Positions 20,198 to 30,520 of a stretch of 64,000 nucleotides of DNA are shown here, one piece after another. Both the position numbers and the translations under genes were made by a program. The notes under the pieces are model-generated. The model was given only the letters and a program-made list of their open reading frames with translations, was not told the DNA's origin and did no database searches. This DNA is from Pseudomonadota bacterium (lineage in GTDB: Bacteria > Pseudomonadota > Gammaproteobacteria > Steroidobacterales > Steroidobacteraceae), in NCBI GenBank assembly GCA_021838635.1, contig JAKCDC010000001.1, positions 62,001 through 126,000 of the forward strand, written 5' to 3'. Within the stretch, counting starts at the first letter, position 1; the number at the start of each line of letters is the position of its first letter.

Positions 20198-21436
20198 TCA
20201 GCGCTCCTCGCTCGCACCGATGAATGTGGCGCTCTTGGCCTCCCGGCCGAGCAGCGTCGCGGCGCTCAGCGCCACCGCCACGATTCCGATCGTCCAGGCG
20301 AGGACGGTGCCCAGATCGTGTCCGTGGCGCGCGGCGATGCTCGACTGTAGGGGCGCAAGCAGCGCCATGGCGAAATTGCCGAACTGATAGGCGAAGGCCG
20401 GCAGCACGGCGCGCACTCCGGGCGGGGACAATTCGTTCAGGTGCGCCGGCACGATGCCCCAGGCGCCCTGGACCATGAACTGCATCAGAAACGCCCCAAG
20501 CGCAACCAGCGGTACCGTCGGGGCGTACACCCACAGCGGGATCGCCGGCAGCGCGAGCAGCGCCGCGCAGGCGATTGCCTTGCGCCGGCCGATGCGCTCG
20601 GAGAGCGCCCCGAAGAGCATGCCGCCGAACAGCGCCCCGATATTCATCAGCATCAGCACATCATCGGCGCCTGCGCCACCGAGACCGTAGCGCTGGAGCA
20701 GGAACGGCTTGTACAGATCCTGTGACCCGTGCGAGAAGGCGTTGAACAGCGCCATCAGCCCGATCATGTACAGCAGCGCAGGTGCATTGGCCACGACGAT
20801 GCGCCCGAGTTCGCGCAGCGAGGCGCGGCGCCGGTGCCGGCCCTCGAGCCAGGCCGGGGATTCCGCGACGCCGCGGCGAATGTAGAGCACGAGCAGTGCG
20901 GGCAGCGCGCCGATGACGAACAGGCCGCGCCAGCCGACGGTGGCGAAGAACAGCCTCGAGACCAGGGCGGCGAGCAGGAACCCGAGCACGTAGCCCTCCT
21001 GCAGCAGTCCGGAGAAAAACCCGCGACCCTCGGCCGGCAGCGTCTCGAACGCGAGCGCCGCACCGACGCCCCACTCCCCGCCCATGGCCAGACCGAATGC
21101 CGCGCGCAGCACCAACAGTACGGTGAGGTTCGGTGCAAACGCCGAGGCGAGTTCGATCAGCGCGTAGGACAGCACGTTGGCGATCAGGATGGGCCGTCGG
21201 CCGTACTTCTCCGCGAGCGCCCCGAACAGCAGTGCGCCCACAGGTCGCATCGCCAGTGTCAGCGTGATGCCGAAGCTCACGGCGGTGAGACTGGCATGAA
21301 AGTCCGTGCCGATCGCGTGCAGCGCGACGATAAAGATGAAGAAGTCGAACGCGTCGAGCGTCCAGCCGCCGAGCGCGGCGAAGTAGGCGTGCCGCTGCGC
21401 TCGGGTGAGTTCGGTGAACTTGCGGATCAGTCGCAT
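20198..21436 (-). CDS. MFS transporter (carboxylate/aromatic acid:H+ symporter type)
   Basis: 12-TM pattern, GWTLDAFDFFIF, RPVGALLFGALAEKYGRRPIL, GGEWGVGAAL. Confidence 0.87.
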   Translation of the reverse strand: MRLIRKFTELTRAQRHAYFAALGGWTLDAFDFFIFIVALHAIGTDFHASLTAVSFGITLTLAMRPVGALLFGALAEKYGRRPILIANVLSYALIELASAFAPNLTVLLVLRAAFGLAMGGEWGVGAALAFETLPAEGRGFFSGLLQEGYVLGFLLAALVSRLFFATVGWRGLFVIGALPALLVLYIRRGVAESPAWLEGRHRRRASLRELGRIVVANAPALLYMIGLMALFNAFSHGSQDLYKPFLLQRYGLGGAGADDVLMLMNIGALFGGMLFGALSERIGRRKAIACAALLALPAIPLWVYAPTVPLVALGAFLMQFMVQGAWGIVPAHLNELSPPGVRAVLPAFAYQFGNFAMALLAPLQSSIAARHGHDLGTVLAWTIGIVAVALSAATLLGREAKSATFIGASEER

Positions 21437-21457
21437 CGTCGTGCCGCGCGGCGCCCG

Positions 21458-22954
21458 CTACTGAACGCCGCTCATCAGGCGTTTCACGGCGGGCGTCGCG
21501 AGCAGCATCACCACACCACCGATGACACCCCACCAGAACAGCTTCAAGAACAACGCCGGCAGCGTCGTCAGGTGCGCGGCATTGAAATCGCTGGAAAGCA
21601 GTCCGGCCAGAACGCTGCCGAGCGCGAGCGTCAGGAACCACAGGCCCATCGTTTGACCGGCGAAGCGGCGCGGCGCGAGCTTGGTGGTTGAGGACAGCCC
21701 GACTGGCGAGAGGCACAGCTCCCCACAGGCATCCAGAAAGTACGTTGCGGTCAGCCACAGGGGCGAGACCTGCGCTCCGTGCAGCACGCGCAGCGCGGCC
21801 ACGTACATCACCCAGAAGCCCGCGCCGAGCAGCAGCAACCCCCAGGCAAATTTCGCCGGCGAGGACAAGTCACGGCCGCGCCGTCCGAGCCATACCCACA
21901 GCGCGGCGAATACCGGGGCGAGCGCGATGACGAACACCGGGTCGATGATCTGCATGTCGCCGGCGGGCATCTTCCAGCCGAACATGTACCGATCGGTGTA
22001 CTGCTGGGCGAAGAGGTTGAATGAGGCGAACATCTGCATGTAGCCCATCCAGAACACGGTGGACGCGCCGAACAGCACCAGCATGGCGAATACGCGCCGA
22101 CGCTCCTGGCGCGAGAGGCCCGCAAAGAGCGCCATGTAGAGCAGGTACAGCGCCATCAGCACCGCCACCACCCACGAGATCCCTGCCGAGAGGGCCACCG
22201 GATCGAAGCGGATCCAGCCGCCGAGGGTCACGCACACCAGCACGATAATCAACGCGACGAAGGCGGCGAGTGCGAACCATGAGCGCCGCTGCGTGGCCGC
22301 GGGCGCCCGACCGCTGTCCCCGAGATAGTGGCGCGTGGCGAGGAACTGCACGACGCCAAACAGCATGCCCACCGCCGGCAGAGCGAAGCCGGCGTGCCAA
22401 CCGACATCGCGCGCCACGATCGGCACCAGCAAGGGGCCAAGGAGCGAGCCGAGATTGATGCCCATGTAGAAGATCGAGAAGCCCGCGTCGCGGCGCGAGC
22501 CGCCCTCCGGGTACAGCTCCCCGACGGTGGCACTGACATTGGGCTTGAGCAGCCCGACGCCGAGCACGTTGAAGACCAGGCCGAGAAAAAATGCGCGCCG
22601 GCTGCCGGCGGCGAGCAGCGCGTTGCCGATCATGATGAGGATGCCGCCACCGAGCACCGCGAGCTGTCCGCCGACCAATCGGTCGGCGATCCAGCCACCG
22701 AGCAGCGAGAGCAGGTAGGTGCCGCCGAAGTACAGCCCGACGATGGCGCTGGCATTGCGGTCGCTGAAGCCGAGGCCGCCGCGACCGCTCGCGGCGACCA
22801 TGAACAGGATCAGAATGGACTGGATGCCGTAGTAGGTGAACCGCTCCCACATTTCCGTGAAGAACAGTGTCGCCAGTCCGCGCGGGTGGCCGAACAGCGT
22901 CGGCTCGCCCGCCGCGCCGCCGGTGCGCGTGTCGTTATCAGCTGTGCTCATCAT
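21458..22954 (-). CDS. POT-family oligopeptide:H+ symporter
   Basis: FFTEMWERFTYYGIQSIL, GGWIADRLVG, FYMGINLGSLLGPLL. Confidence 0.92.
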   Translation of the reverse strand: MMSTADNDTRTGGAAGEPTLFGHPRGLATLFFTEMWERFTYYGIQSILILFMVAASGRGGLGFSDRNASAIVGLYFGGTYLLSLLGGWIADRLVGGQLAVLGGGILIMIGNALLAAGSRRAFFLGLVFNVLGVGLLKPNVSATVGELYPEGGSRRDAGFSIFYMGINLGSLLGPLLVPIVARDVGWHAGFALPAVGMLFGVVQFLATRHYLGDSGRAPAATQRRSWFALAAFVALIIVLVCVTLGGWIRFDPVALSAGISWVVAVLMALYLLYMALFAGLSRQERRRVFAMLVLFGASTVFWMGYMQMFASFNLFAQQYTDRYMFGWKMPAGDMQIIDPVFVIALAPVFAALWVWLGRRGRDLSSPAKFAWGLLLLGAGFWVMYVAALRVLHGAQVSPLWLTATYFLDACGELCLSPVGLSSTTKLAPRRFAGQTMGLWFLTLALGSVLAGLLSSDFNAAHLTTLPALFLKLFWWGVIGGVVMLLATPAVKRLMSGVQ

Positions 22955-23003
22955 CCCCCGCTGGGTGTTTTTATTGTGCGCCTCAATCGTGCGGTCGCGG
23001 CGC

Positions 23004-23774
23004 TCACGACATCGTGCTCGGTTCCTCTCCGTCAGTCGCTGGCGCCGGGCGCACCAGAATGTTCGCCATGATCACTCCGGCTTCGTACAGCAGGTACATC
23101 GGCACGGCCATGATGGACTGCGAGACGGCATCCGGCGGGGTGATGAATGCTGCGACGATGAACACTCCGAGCAGCACGTAGCCGCGGATTGAACGCAGCT
23201 TCTGCACCGTCACCAGGTTCATCACCACCAGCAGCACCACCGCCACCGGCACTTCGAACGCCGTCCCGAACGCGAAGAACAGCACCAGCACGAAATCCAG
23301 GTACTGCGAGATGTCGGTCATCATCGCGACGCCCTTCGGGGTGGTCGCGGCGAAGAAGTGGAAGATCGCCGGAAACACCGCGAAGTACGCGAACGTCATG
23401 CCGGCATAGAACAGCACGATCGAGGAGATGAGCAGCGGCAGCGCAAAGCGCTTCTCGTGTCGGTACAGCCCCGGGGCGATGAACGCCCACACCTGGTACA
23501 GCACATAGGGCATGGCACCGAACAGCGCAACGAAGAAAGCGAGCTTGAACGGTGTGGTGAACGGTGTGGCCACCCCCGTGGCGATCAGGCTCGCGCCCTT
23601 CGGCAGCATCTTCAGCAGCGGTTCGGCGAGCCAGCTGAACAGCTGATTGGCGTACAGCGCGCACGGCACGAACAGGATGCCGATGGCGACCAGGGCACGG
23701 ATCAAGCGCTCGCGCAGCTCGAGCAGATGCGAGATCAGCGTGCCTTCGGCCAGGCTGTCAGGCTCTGGGCTCAT
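23004..23774 (-). CDS. tatC: Sec-independent translocase TatC
   Basis: SHLLELRERLIRALVAI, FAFGTAFEVPV, DAVSQSIMAVPMYLLYE. Confidence 0.96.
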   Translation of the reverse strand: MSPEPDSLAEGTLISHLLELRERLIRALVAIGILFVPCALYANQLFSWLAEPLLKMLPKGASLIATGVATPFTTPFKLAFFVALFGAMPYVLYQVWAFIAPGLYRHEKRFALPLLISSIVLFYAGMTFAYFAVFPAIFHFFAATTPKGVAMMTDISQYLDFVLVLFFAFGTAFEVPVAVVLLVVMNLVTVQKLRSIRGYVLLGVFIVAAFITPPDAVSQSIMAVPMYLLYEAGVIMANILVRPAPATDGEEPSTMS

Positions 23775-24135
23775 GGGTCCGCGAGGCGTCGGGGGGCAGG
23801 TCGGCCGTCTCCGGTGGTGTCGGATGGGCCGGCGGCTCGGCCGATTCGGCGGGCTCCACGGCGGCCGCGGGCGATGTGAAGTCCGGGTAGGCCGTCTCGG
23901 GATGCTGTGTCTGCGTGGCCGGCTCGGCGTCCTCGGTCGCGGCCGGCGCCGTACGGCGCCGGTCCTCGAAATCCAGCTCCTCTTCCAGCTGATCCTGGAA
24001 CTGCCGCGCCATGGCGCGTGCCCGGCCGACCCAGCGTCCCACTCGGCGTACGACGCCGGGGAGTCTCTCCGGACCCAGCACGATCAGGGCCAGGACCAGA
24101 ATGACGAGGATTTCGGAAAAGCCGAAGTCGAACAT
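23758..24135 (-). CDS. tatB: Sec-independent translocase TatB
   Basis: MFDFGFSEILVILVLALIVLGPERLP. Confidence 0.95.
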   Translation of the reverse strand: MFDFGFSEILVILVLALIVLGPERLPGVVRRVGRWVGRARAMARQFQDQLEEELDFEDRRRTAPAATEDAEPATQTQHPETAYPDFTSPAAAVEPAESAEPPAHPTPPETADLPPDASRTHEPRA

Positions 24136-24219
24136 GGCCTCTCAGCGCATGCCTGGAGCGCAGAGCGGGCTGGTACCGGCCGCAGCCGGCCCGTCCGGAC
24201 CGCTAATGCGCCGCGGGCC

Positions 24220-24477
24220 TCAGGTGTTGCGGCCGCCCTTGGAGGCCTGGGCGTTGCCCTTCAGCGATTCGGGGAATTCGGCGTCGGCCGCATCGGAGCG
24301 AATCTGCCGGGCCTCGGTGCTCGAGGCAGACTCTTCCTTGTCACCCTCGTTCATCGCCTTTTTGAAACCCCGCACCGCATGGCCGAGATCGTCACCGATC
24401 GTACGCAGCTTCTTGCCGCCGAAGATCAGCAACACGACGACCAGGATGACCAGCAGGGTTTTGAAATCGAAATCCAT
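24220..24477 (-). CDS. tatA: Sec-independent translocase TatA
   Basis: [34 protein letters not shown]. Confidence 0.94.
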   Translation of the reverse strand: MDFDFKTLLVILVVVLLIFGGKKLRTIGDDLGHAVRGFKKAMNEGDKEESASSTEARQIRSDAADAEFPESLKGNAQASKGGRNT

Positions 24478-24609
24478 ACGTTCTGGACTCCGCTTGCGCG
24501 AGAAAACACTAAAGAAATGATCAACGTCCCATCATAGGCCAATTGGCGGGCATGGGCCGAGAAAGTTTCTGCGTATCGGCATCCGTGTAAACCGCAATGC
24601 GCGCCTCGC

Positions 24610-25047
24610 TCAGCTCTCCAGCCAGAACGTCACTGGGCCGTCGTTGACCAGCTCCACCTGCATGTCCGCCCCGAAGGCCCCGCTGGCCACGGGCCTGTGC
24701 CGGGACTCGGCCTGGCGCAGCAGATACGCGAACAGCTCGCGTGCCGGCGCCGGCGCCGCCGCCGCGCTGAAGCTCGCCCGGGTGCCGTGGCGCGTATCGG
24801 CCGCCAGCGTGAACTGCGGCACCAGGAGCAGGCCGCCCCCGTGCTCGCGCAGCGAGCGGTTCATGCGGCCGGCAGCATCCGGGAAGATTCGATAGCCCAG
24901 CAGGCGCTCGAGCAGCCGGTCCGCCGCGGCCGGCGTGTCCTCGCGCCGTACCCCAATCAGCGCCAGCATGCCCGGGCCGATCGCCCCGAGGCTTTGGCCC
25001 GCGACGCGCACCTCGGCGCCGGTGACGCGCTGGATCAGCGCGATCAC
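24610..25047 (-). CDS. dtd: D-aminoacyl-tRNA deacylase
   Basis: MIALIQRVTGAEVRV, VPQFTLAADTRHGTRASFSAAA, VELVNDGPVTFWL. Confidence 0.95.
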   Translation of the reverse strand: MIALIQRVTGAEVRVAGQSLGAIGPGMLALIGVRREDTPAAADRLLERLLGYRIFPDAAGRMNRSLREHGGGLLLVPQFTLAADTRHGTRASFSAAAAPAPARELFAYLLRQAESRHRPVASGAFGADMQVELVNDGPVTFWLES

Positions 25048-25128
25048 GCCGTTTTCGCCCGGCTGGCGTCCGAGGTGGCCGCTCCGATAAGATCCGAGAC
25101 TGCTTTGCGCACTGAGCCGGAGATCACC

Positions 25129-25794
25129 ATGTCGGAACTTTGGCTGGATTGGTACGTGCGTTTGGGTCGGCGGTTCGCCATGGCGGCGGCCTTCGGGGCG
25201 TGCGCGTTGCTCGCGGCACCTGCGCCGGCCCAGCAGCCCCCCGTGGGCAACGCGCAGCAGGGCAAGATCATCGGGTACACCTGCCTAGGCTGTCACGGTA
25301 TCGAAGGATACCGCAACGCCTACCCCGACTACGCCGTGCCGCGGCTGCGGGGCCAGTCGGTGACGTACCTGATGAGCGCCCTGCAGGAATACCGCGACGG
25401 ACAGCGCGCCTATCCCACCATGCATCTGCAGGCGCTGTCGCTCTCGGCGCAGCAGATCGCCGACGTGGCGGCCTATCTCGGCGGGAAACCCGTGACGGCC
25501 AAGCCGGTCCCGGCCGCCGCGGTGCCCGCGGCGGCCAGCGTGTGCGCCTCGTGCCACGGCAGCAACGGCATTGGAGTCGCCCCGATGTATCCGACCCTGG
25601 CCGGACAGCACGAGAGTTATCTGATCCGGGTCCTGCACGAATACCAGAGCGGCTACCGCCAGAATCCCATCATGAGCGGTATCGCGCATTCACTGACCAA
25701 TGCGCAGATCCGCATTGTGGCGGCGTACTTCAGTCATCTGAAGCCCGGGCTGCACACCGTGCCGCGGCCTTATACGCGCTGGTCCGGTCGCTAA
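25129..25794 (+). CDS. Dihaem cytochrome c (c4-like)
   Basis: Two CxxCH motifs (CLGCH, CASCH) after a signal anchor. Confidence 0.9.
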   Translation: MSELWLDWYVRLGRRFAMAAAFGACALLAAPAPAQQPPVGNAQQGKIIGYTCLGCHGIEGYRNAYPDYAVPRLRGQSVTYLMSALQEYRDGQRAYPTMHLQALSLSAQQIADVAAYLGGKPVTAKPVPAAAVPAAASVCASCHGSNGIGVAPMYPTLAGQHESYLIRVLHEYQSGYRQNPIMSGIAHSLTNAQIRIVAAYFSHLKPGLHTVPRPYTRWSGR

Positions 25795-25819
25795 GGTCGA
25801 CCGGCCTCTGCGACAACAC

Positions 25820-25850
25820 GGTCCGGGAAGGGCCTCACCCTTCCCGGACC
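25820..25850. terminator. 13-bp perfect stem hairpin downstream of cytochrome c gene
   Basis: ggtccgggaaggg-cctca-cccttcccggacc; no U-tract, so terminator role is inferred. Confidence 0.5.
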
Positions 25851-25987
25851 GCAATACACCGGCCGGGGAACCGGTGTCGGCTGGGCGCGACCCGCGCCCT
25901 TGATCAGTTCACGGCGATGAACGCGGGCCGCCCGCGTGCTGCTCCTGCCGTGGCCGTCCGTCCCTGCTCCACTCGTCGCTTGCCGCG

Positions 25988-26021
25988 GATGTCTGGGCGG
26001 CCGCTCGGCCGCCCAGACATC
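25988..26021. terminator. 15-bp perfect stem hairpin at the 3' side of the Do-like protease gene
   Basis: gatgtctgggcggcc-gctc-ggccgcccagacatc immediately beyond the stop of the minus-strand CDS. Confidence 0.55.
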
Positions 26022-26024
26022 GTT

Positions 26025-27479
26025 TCACTGCACGCCGACCGGCACGAAGATCCGCGAGTCGCCGCGCTGGATCAGCAGCGCCACGTGACCCTTGGACTTC
26101 GCCACGGCACCGGCCAGCTGGGCGGGCGTGGACACCGGCGCTCCGTTGGCCGAGAGGACGATGTCCCCCGGCTCGATGCCCGCATCCTCCGCCGGCCCGC
26201 TCACGCCCTGCACGATCACCCCGCCGTGCGTGTTGTCCTGCTGCTGCTCATCCGGCGTCAGCGCCCGCACGATCAGTCCGAGCCTTCCGCCCGGCCGCGC
26301 GGCGCTGCCGGCGGCCGCCACCAGGTTGTTGCCCATCGACCCGAGGGTCGCGATGACGTGCTTCTCGGCATGATTGCGCCAGATCGTCAGGTTCACCTTG
26401 CTGCCCGGCATCAGGCTCGCGACGCGCACCGGCAGGTCGTTCGAGTTCTCGATCTTCTGCCCGTTGAGCGCGATGATGACATCGCCGGGCCGGATGCCGG
26501 CGGCCTGCGCGGGGCTGCCCGGGTTGACGCTCGAGACCAGCGCACCTTCCGGCTCAGGCAGACCGAAGGAATCGGCGAGTCCCTGGTCGACGGGCTGGAT
26601 GTAGATGCCGAGCTCGCCGCGGCGCACATGCCCGGTGGCGATCAGCTGGTCGGCGACGTGCATGGCCACGTTGATCGGAATCGAGAACGACAGGCCCATG
26701 TAGCCGCCGGAACGGCTGTAGATCTGCGAGTTGATCCCGACCACCTGGCCCTGCATGTTGAACAGCGGGCCGCCGGAGTTGCCCGGGTTGATCGGCACGT
26801 CGGTCTGGATGAACGGCACGTAATTCGAATGTGGCAACATGCGCCCCTTGGCGCTGACGATGCCGGCGGTGGCGCTGTTCTTCAGGCCGAACGGCGCACC
26901 GATGGCGAGCACCCACTGCCCGACTTCGAGTTTGTTCGAATTCCCGACGTTCACCGTCGGCAGGTTATTGGCGGCGATCTTGATCACCGCCACGTCGGAG
27001 ACCTTGTCGATGCCGATGACTTTGCCGGGGAACTGCCGTCGATCGCGCAGCTGAACGGTGATCTTGCTCGCGCCCGCCACGACGTGCGCGTTGGTCAGGA
27101 TCAGGCCGTTCGGGCGGATGATGAAGCCGGAGCCCTCGCCCTCGATCGGCCCTTGCTGCGGCGCTTGGAACGGGAAATTGTGGAAGAACGGCGCGAACGG
27201 GCTGTTCTGGCCGAACGGCGCGCTCTGCGTGCCGGCGCTCGGGGACTTCTCGATGACGCGGATGCTCACCACGGCCGGGCCGTAGCGCTTGACCAGGGTC
27301 GAGAAGTCCGGCAGAACAACCGCGACACCGCCCTGTGTGGCGCTCGAGGTCAAGCCCGCCGGCGGCGTCGTGGCTTGTGCGGCGCGCACACCGTAGAGGG
27401 CGGCCAGCGGGGCGGCACCGATCAGCGCGCCGAGCGCGGCGGCGATCAGTGGATTTCGAATCACATTCCTCATGGTCAT
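26025..27479 (-). CDS. Do-like periplasmic serine endoprotease (DegP/MucD type)
   Basis: TNAHVVAGA, DVAVIKI, NPGNSGGPLFN catalytic Ser motif, two PDZ domains. Confidence 0.93.
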   Translation of the reverse strand: MTMRNVIRNPLIAAALGALIGAAPLAALYGVRAAQATTPPAGLTSSATQGGVAVVLPDFSTLVKRYGPAVVSIRVIEKSPSAGTQSAPFGQNSPFAPFFHNFPFQAPQQGPIEGEGSGFIIRPNGLILTNAHVVAGASKITVQLRDRRQFPGKVIGIDKVSDVAVIKIAANNLPTVNVGNSNKLEVGQWVLAIGAPFGLKNSATAGIVSAKGRMLPHSNYVPFIQTDVPINPGNSGGPLFNMQGQVVGINSQIYSRSGGYMGLSFSIPINVAMHVADQLIATGHVRRGELGIYIQPVDQGLADSFGLPEPEGALVSSVNPGSPAQAAGIRPGDVIIALNGQKIENSNDLPVRVASLMPGSKVNLTIWRNHAEKHVIATLGSMGNNLVAAAGSAARPGGRLGLIVRALTPDEQQQDNTHGGVIVQGVSGPAEDAGIEPGDIVLSANGAPVSTPAQLAGAVAKSKGHVALLIQRGDSRIFVPVGVQ

Positions 27480-27598
27480 ATCAGCCTCTGCACATCCGAT
27501 GGTCTGGACACGAACGAATCTGGGGTTTGACGATACCCGTGCAACCTTAAGCAACCCTTAAGACCCGGCCGTTGGCGGGCTGCGTCGCCGTTATCCGC

Positions 27599-28570
27599 TC
27601 ATCCGGCACGGGTGTCCAGCCAGTGCACCAGGCCCTGGGTGTTCAGTTCCAGGTCCCCGGCGAGCAGCTCCGCCAGGCGTGTCTCGCTCACCGTGCAGCC
27701 GTGGCGCTCGGCGAGCGATCGCCAGAGCGTCCAGAGTTCGGCGCGAATCGCACCGGCGCGGTCGGCCGCCGCGGCGTTGCGCCGCGCAATGCGCTCAAGC
27801 TCGCGCACCTGGCTGAGCAGCGCTGCGCCGAGCCGCGGTACGTCCGTGACGCGGCTGTAGTGCATCAGGTACATCGCCTCGGGCGCACAGGCGAGCAGCC
27901 GCTCGATCGAGGCGCACATCTGATCGGGGTCGAACTGCGTCGGCGTGGTGGTCGGTGTGATGAATGCCCCCGCCGCGCTGTCGAGTTCCCGGTACGAGAT
28001 ACCGAAGGTGTCGCCGCTGAAGATGCAGCGGTGTGCGCGGTCGACGAACACCTGGTGGTGCAGCGCGTGGCCCGGGGTATGCAGGATGTCGAATGCCCGC
28101 CCGGCGAGACTCAGCTGTTCCCCGTCCTGCGTGCGCCGGATGCGCTCCGCGGCGATCGGTTCGATCCGGCCGTACAACCGCGCGAAGCGTTCCCGGCCGT
28201 AGACGGCCTCGGCGCCCGCGCTGAGCCGTGACGGATCGATCAGGTGCGGCGCGCCGCGCGGATGCACCACGCACAGCGCGTTCGGCAGCTCGCGCATCAG
28301 CCGGCCGGCGCCCCCGGCATGATCCAGGTGCACATGCGTGAGCAGCACAAACTCAACATCCTCCGGCGCGAGCGCGAGGCGCTGCAGCGCGGCGAGCAGG
28401 TACGGCACTGAATCATTGGTGCCGACATCGACGAAGGCCGCCCGCCCGTCCTGCTCGATCAGGTGCGCCGCGGCATGTCCGGGGTGCAGGTATTCGGTGT
28501 CGACGGCGGTGATGCCGTCGGGGTGGTGCCACAGCCTGGGGGTGGGTAACGCCGGCATTTCATCTCTCAT
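27599..28570 (-). CDS. MBL-fold metallo-hydrolase
   Basis: LLTHVHLDHAGG, HTPGHALHH, FSGDTFG. Confidence 0.9.
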   Translation of the reverse strand: MRDEMPALPTPRLWHHPDGITAVDTEYLHPGHAAAHLIEQDGRAAFVDVGTNDSVPYLLAALQRLALAPEDVEFVLLTHVHLDHAGGAGRLMRELPNALCVVHPRGAPHLIDPSRLSAGAEAVYGRERFARLYGRIEPIAAERIRRTQDGEQLSLAGRAFDILHTPGHALHHQVFVDRAHRCIFSGDTFGISYRELDSAAGAFITPTTTPTQFDPDQMCASIERLLACAPEAMYLMHYSRVTDVPRLGAALLSQVRELERIARRNAAAADRAGAIRAELWTLWRSLAERHGCTVSETRLAELLAGDLELNTQGLVHWLDTRAG

Positions 28571-28605
28571 CTGGCGATGGTATCCGGTTGCGCTAGCATA
28601 GCGAT

Positions 28606-30510
28606 ATGACCTTCCCGACACTGGCCGGCCGGGCGCTCGCCGCCGCGGCACTGACGACATTTTATCTGGCGGCGGGCGCAACGCCCGCCGCCGCTACTCC
28701 CGCGGCGGTACCGCTTGCGCAGCAGTTGCGTCGCGCCGAGCACTGGCGCGGCGAGCGCTTCCTCGCCTGGCTCTCCAGCGGCCAGGTGCTCTTCGAGGCG
28801 TACACCGGACGCCAGACTCTGCTCGAGCGTGCGGCCTCGCCTGCCGCAAAGCCGACGGTTTTGACGCCACTCGGTGAAGGGATCCACGTGGCGCTCGCCC
28901 CGCGCGTCGGCACCGCGGTGCTCTACCCGCAGCGAGCGGACGGCGTGACCGACTGGCAAGTGCTGGCCGCACGGGTGCCGCACCCCCTCGCGGCCGGTCA
29001 GGCAATCATCGGCCGGCCGGTCTGGTCCGTGAGCGGGCATCGGGTCGCGCTGCTCAGCGCGGTGCCGCACGCGGATCGCGAGGCGGTCTATATCGAGAAT
29101 ATCGCGCGTGGCGGCGTGCCGCGTCTGGTGGCCGGTGCCCTTACGGGACGCTGGCGGCTGCTCGATTGGTCCGCGGACGGTCAGCGCCTGCTGCTCGTAC
29201 ACGACACGGCACCCGACGCCGAATCGTTGTACCTGCTGCATCTGCACGGCGGGACGCTGACCCGCATCCGGCTGCCGCCGGCGCGCATCCGCACCGCGCG
29301 GTTCGCGCCGGACGGCACCGCGGTCTATTTGATCTCTAACGAAAACAGCGAATACGAGCGGCTGCTGCATCTCGATCCGATGAGCGGGCAGATCCGGGCG
29401 GTGTCGGTCCCGAGCGACTGGGACGTGCGTCAGTTTGCCGCCAGTCCCGACGGACGGTATCTCGCCTACACCCTCGATCACGACGGCTACAGCCGCCTGC
29501 ACGTGCGCGACCGGCGGCTGAAACTCGATGTGGCCGTGCCGCTGTTACGGCACGGCGTGATCGACACGCTGCGCTTCGATGCCGGGCACCAGCTGGCGTT
29601 CACCTTCCAGGCAAGCCGCCGTCCGCCGCGCATTGAGGTGTATCACGCCGGCAGTGGACGGCTGCAGCGCTGGCTCGCCGGTCCGCCGGCGCCGCTTGGC
29701 GCGCGCTTGGCGCGCGCCAAGCCGGTGCATTTTCCGACCTGGGATCGCATCGGGGGCCACTGGCGGCAGCTCTCGGCGTATGTCTACCTGCCGCCGGGCG
29801 CTGGACCCGCTCCGGTGCTGATCGTGCTGCATGCGCACCGGGCCGGTCAGTTCCGGCCTGGCTGGCATCCGTTCCTGCAATTTGTGACCAACACGCTCGG
29901 CTACGCGGTGATCGCCCCGAATGTGCGCGGCTCCGGGGGCTACGGCCGCAGCTTCCGAGCCCTCACGGACGGGATGCGCCGCAACGACGCGGTGCGGGAC
30001 ATCGGCTCGCTGCTGGTGTGGATCGGCATGCAGCCGGGCTTGGACGTGCACCGCGTGGTGCTGATGGGGCGCGGCTATGGCGGATGGCTCGCGCTGAACT
30101 GTCTCGCCACGTTCGATGGCCATCTGCTCGGTGCGATCGATGTCGATGGCATCGCCAGCCTGAATGATTACATCGCCCGCGCACCGGCGGCCGAGCAGGC
30201 GTTCCGCCGCGCGGCCTTCGGCGATCCGGGCGGCGGATTCATGTCGAACTTCCTGCGCCGCATCTCCCCGCTCGGGGAGGTCGGACGCATCCGCGCGCCC
30301 TTGCTGATGGTGCAGGGACTGGCCGGTGACCCGGTCCGCGCCGCGGACGAGCAGCAGCTCGCCTACCTGCTGCGCTTCCACGGCGAGCGCGTTGACCTGG
30401 TGACGCGCGCACTTGCAGGGCGGCGGTTTGCGACACCGGCCGCCCGGCACGCTCTCTATCGGGCGGCCGCGAAGTTCCTGCAGGCGCAGAAGTCACGTCG
30501 GGCCAAGTGA
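28606..30510 (+). CDS. S9-family (prolyl oligopeptidase-like) peptidase
   Basis: Beta-propeller-like N-terminal part, alpha/beta hydrolase C-terminal part (APNVRGSGGYGRSFR, GRGYGGWLAL). Canonical GxSxGG reads GRGYGG here, so catalysis is uncertain. Confidence 0.78.
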   Translation: MTFPTLAGRALAAAALTTFYLAAGATPAAATPAAVPLAQQLRRAEHWRGERFLAWLSSGQVLFEAYTGRQTLLERAASPAAKPTVLTPLGEGIHVALAPRVGTAVLYPQRADGVTDWQVLAARVPHPLAAGQAIIGRPVWSVSGHRVALLSAVPHADREAVYIENIARGGVPRLVAGALTGRWRLLDWSADGQRLLLVHDTAPDAESLYLLHLHGGTLTRIRLPPARIRTARFAPDGTAVYLISNENSEYERLLHLDPMSGQIRAVSVPSDWDVRQFAASPDGRYLAYTLDHDGYSRLHVRDRRLKLDVAVPLLRHGVIDTLRFDAGHQLAFTFQASRRPPRIEVYHAGSGRLQRWLAGPPAPLGARLARAKPVHFPTWDRIGGHWRQLSAYVYLPPGAGPAPVLIVLHAHRAGQFRPGWHPFLQFVTNTLGYAVIAPNVRGSGGYGRSFRALTDGMRRNDAVRDIGSLLVWIGMQPGLDVHRVVLMGRGYGGWLALNCLATFDGHLLGAIDVDGIASLNDYIARAPAAEQAFRRAAFGDPGGGFMSNFLRRISPLGEVGRIRAPLLMVQGLAGDPVRAADEQQLAYLLRFHGERVDLVTRALAGRRFATPAARHALYRAAAKFLQAQKSRRAK

Positions 30511-30520
30511 GCGGTGCCGC

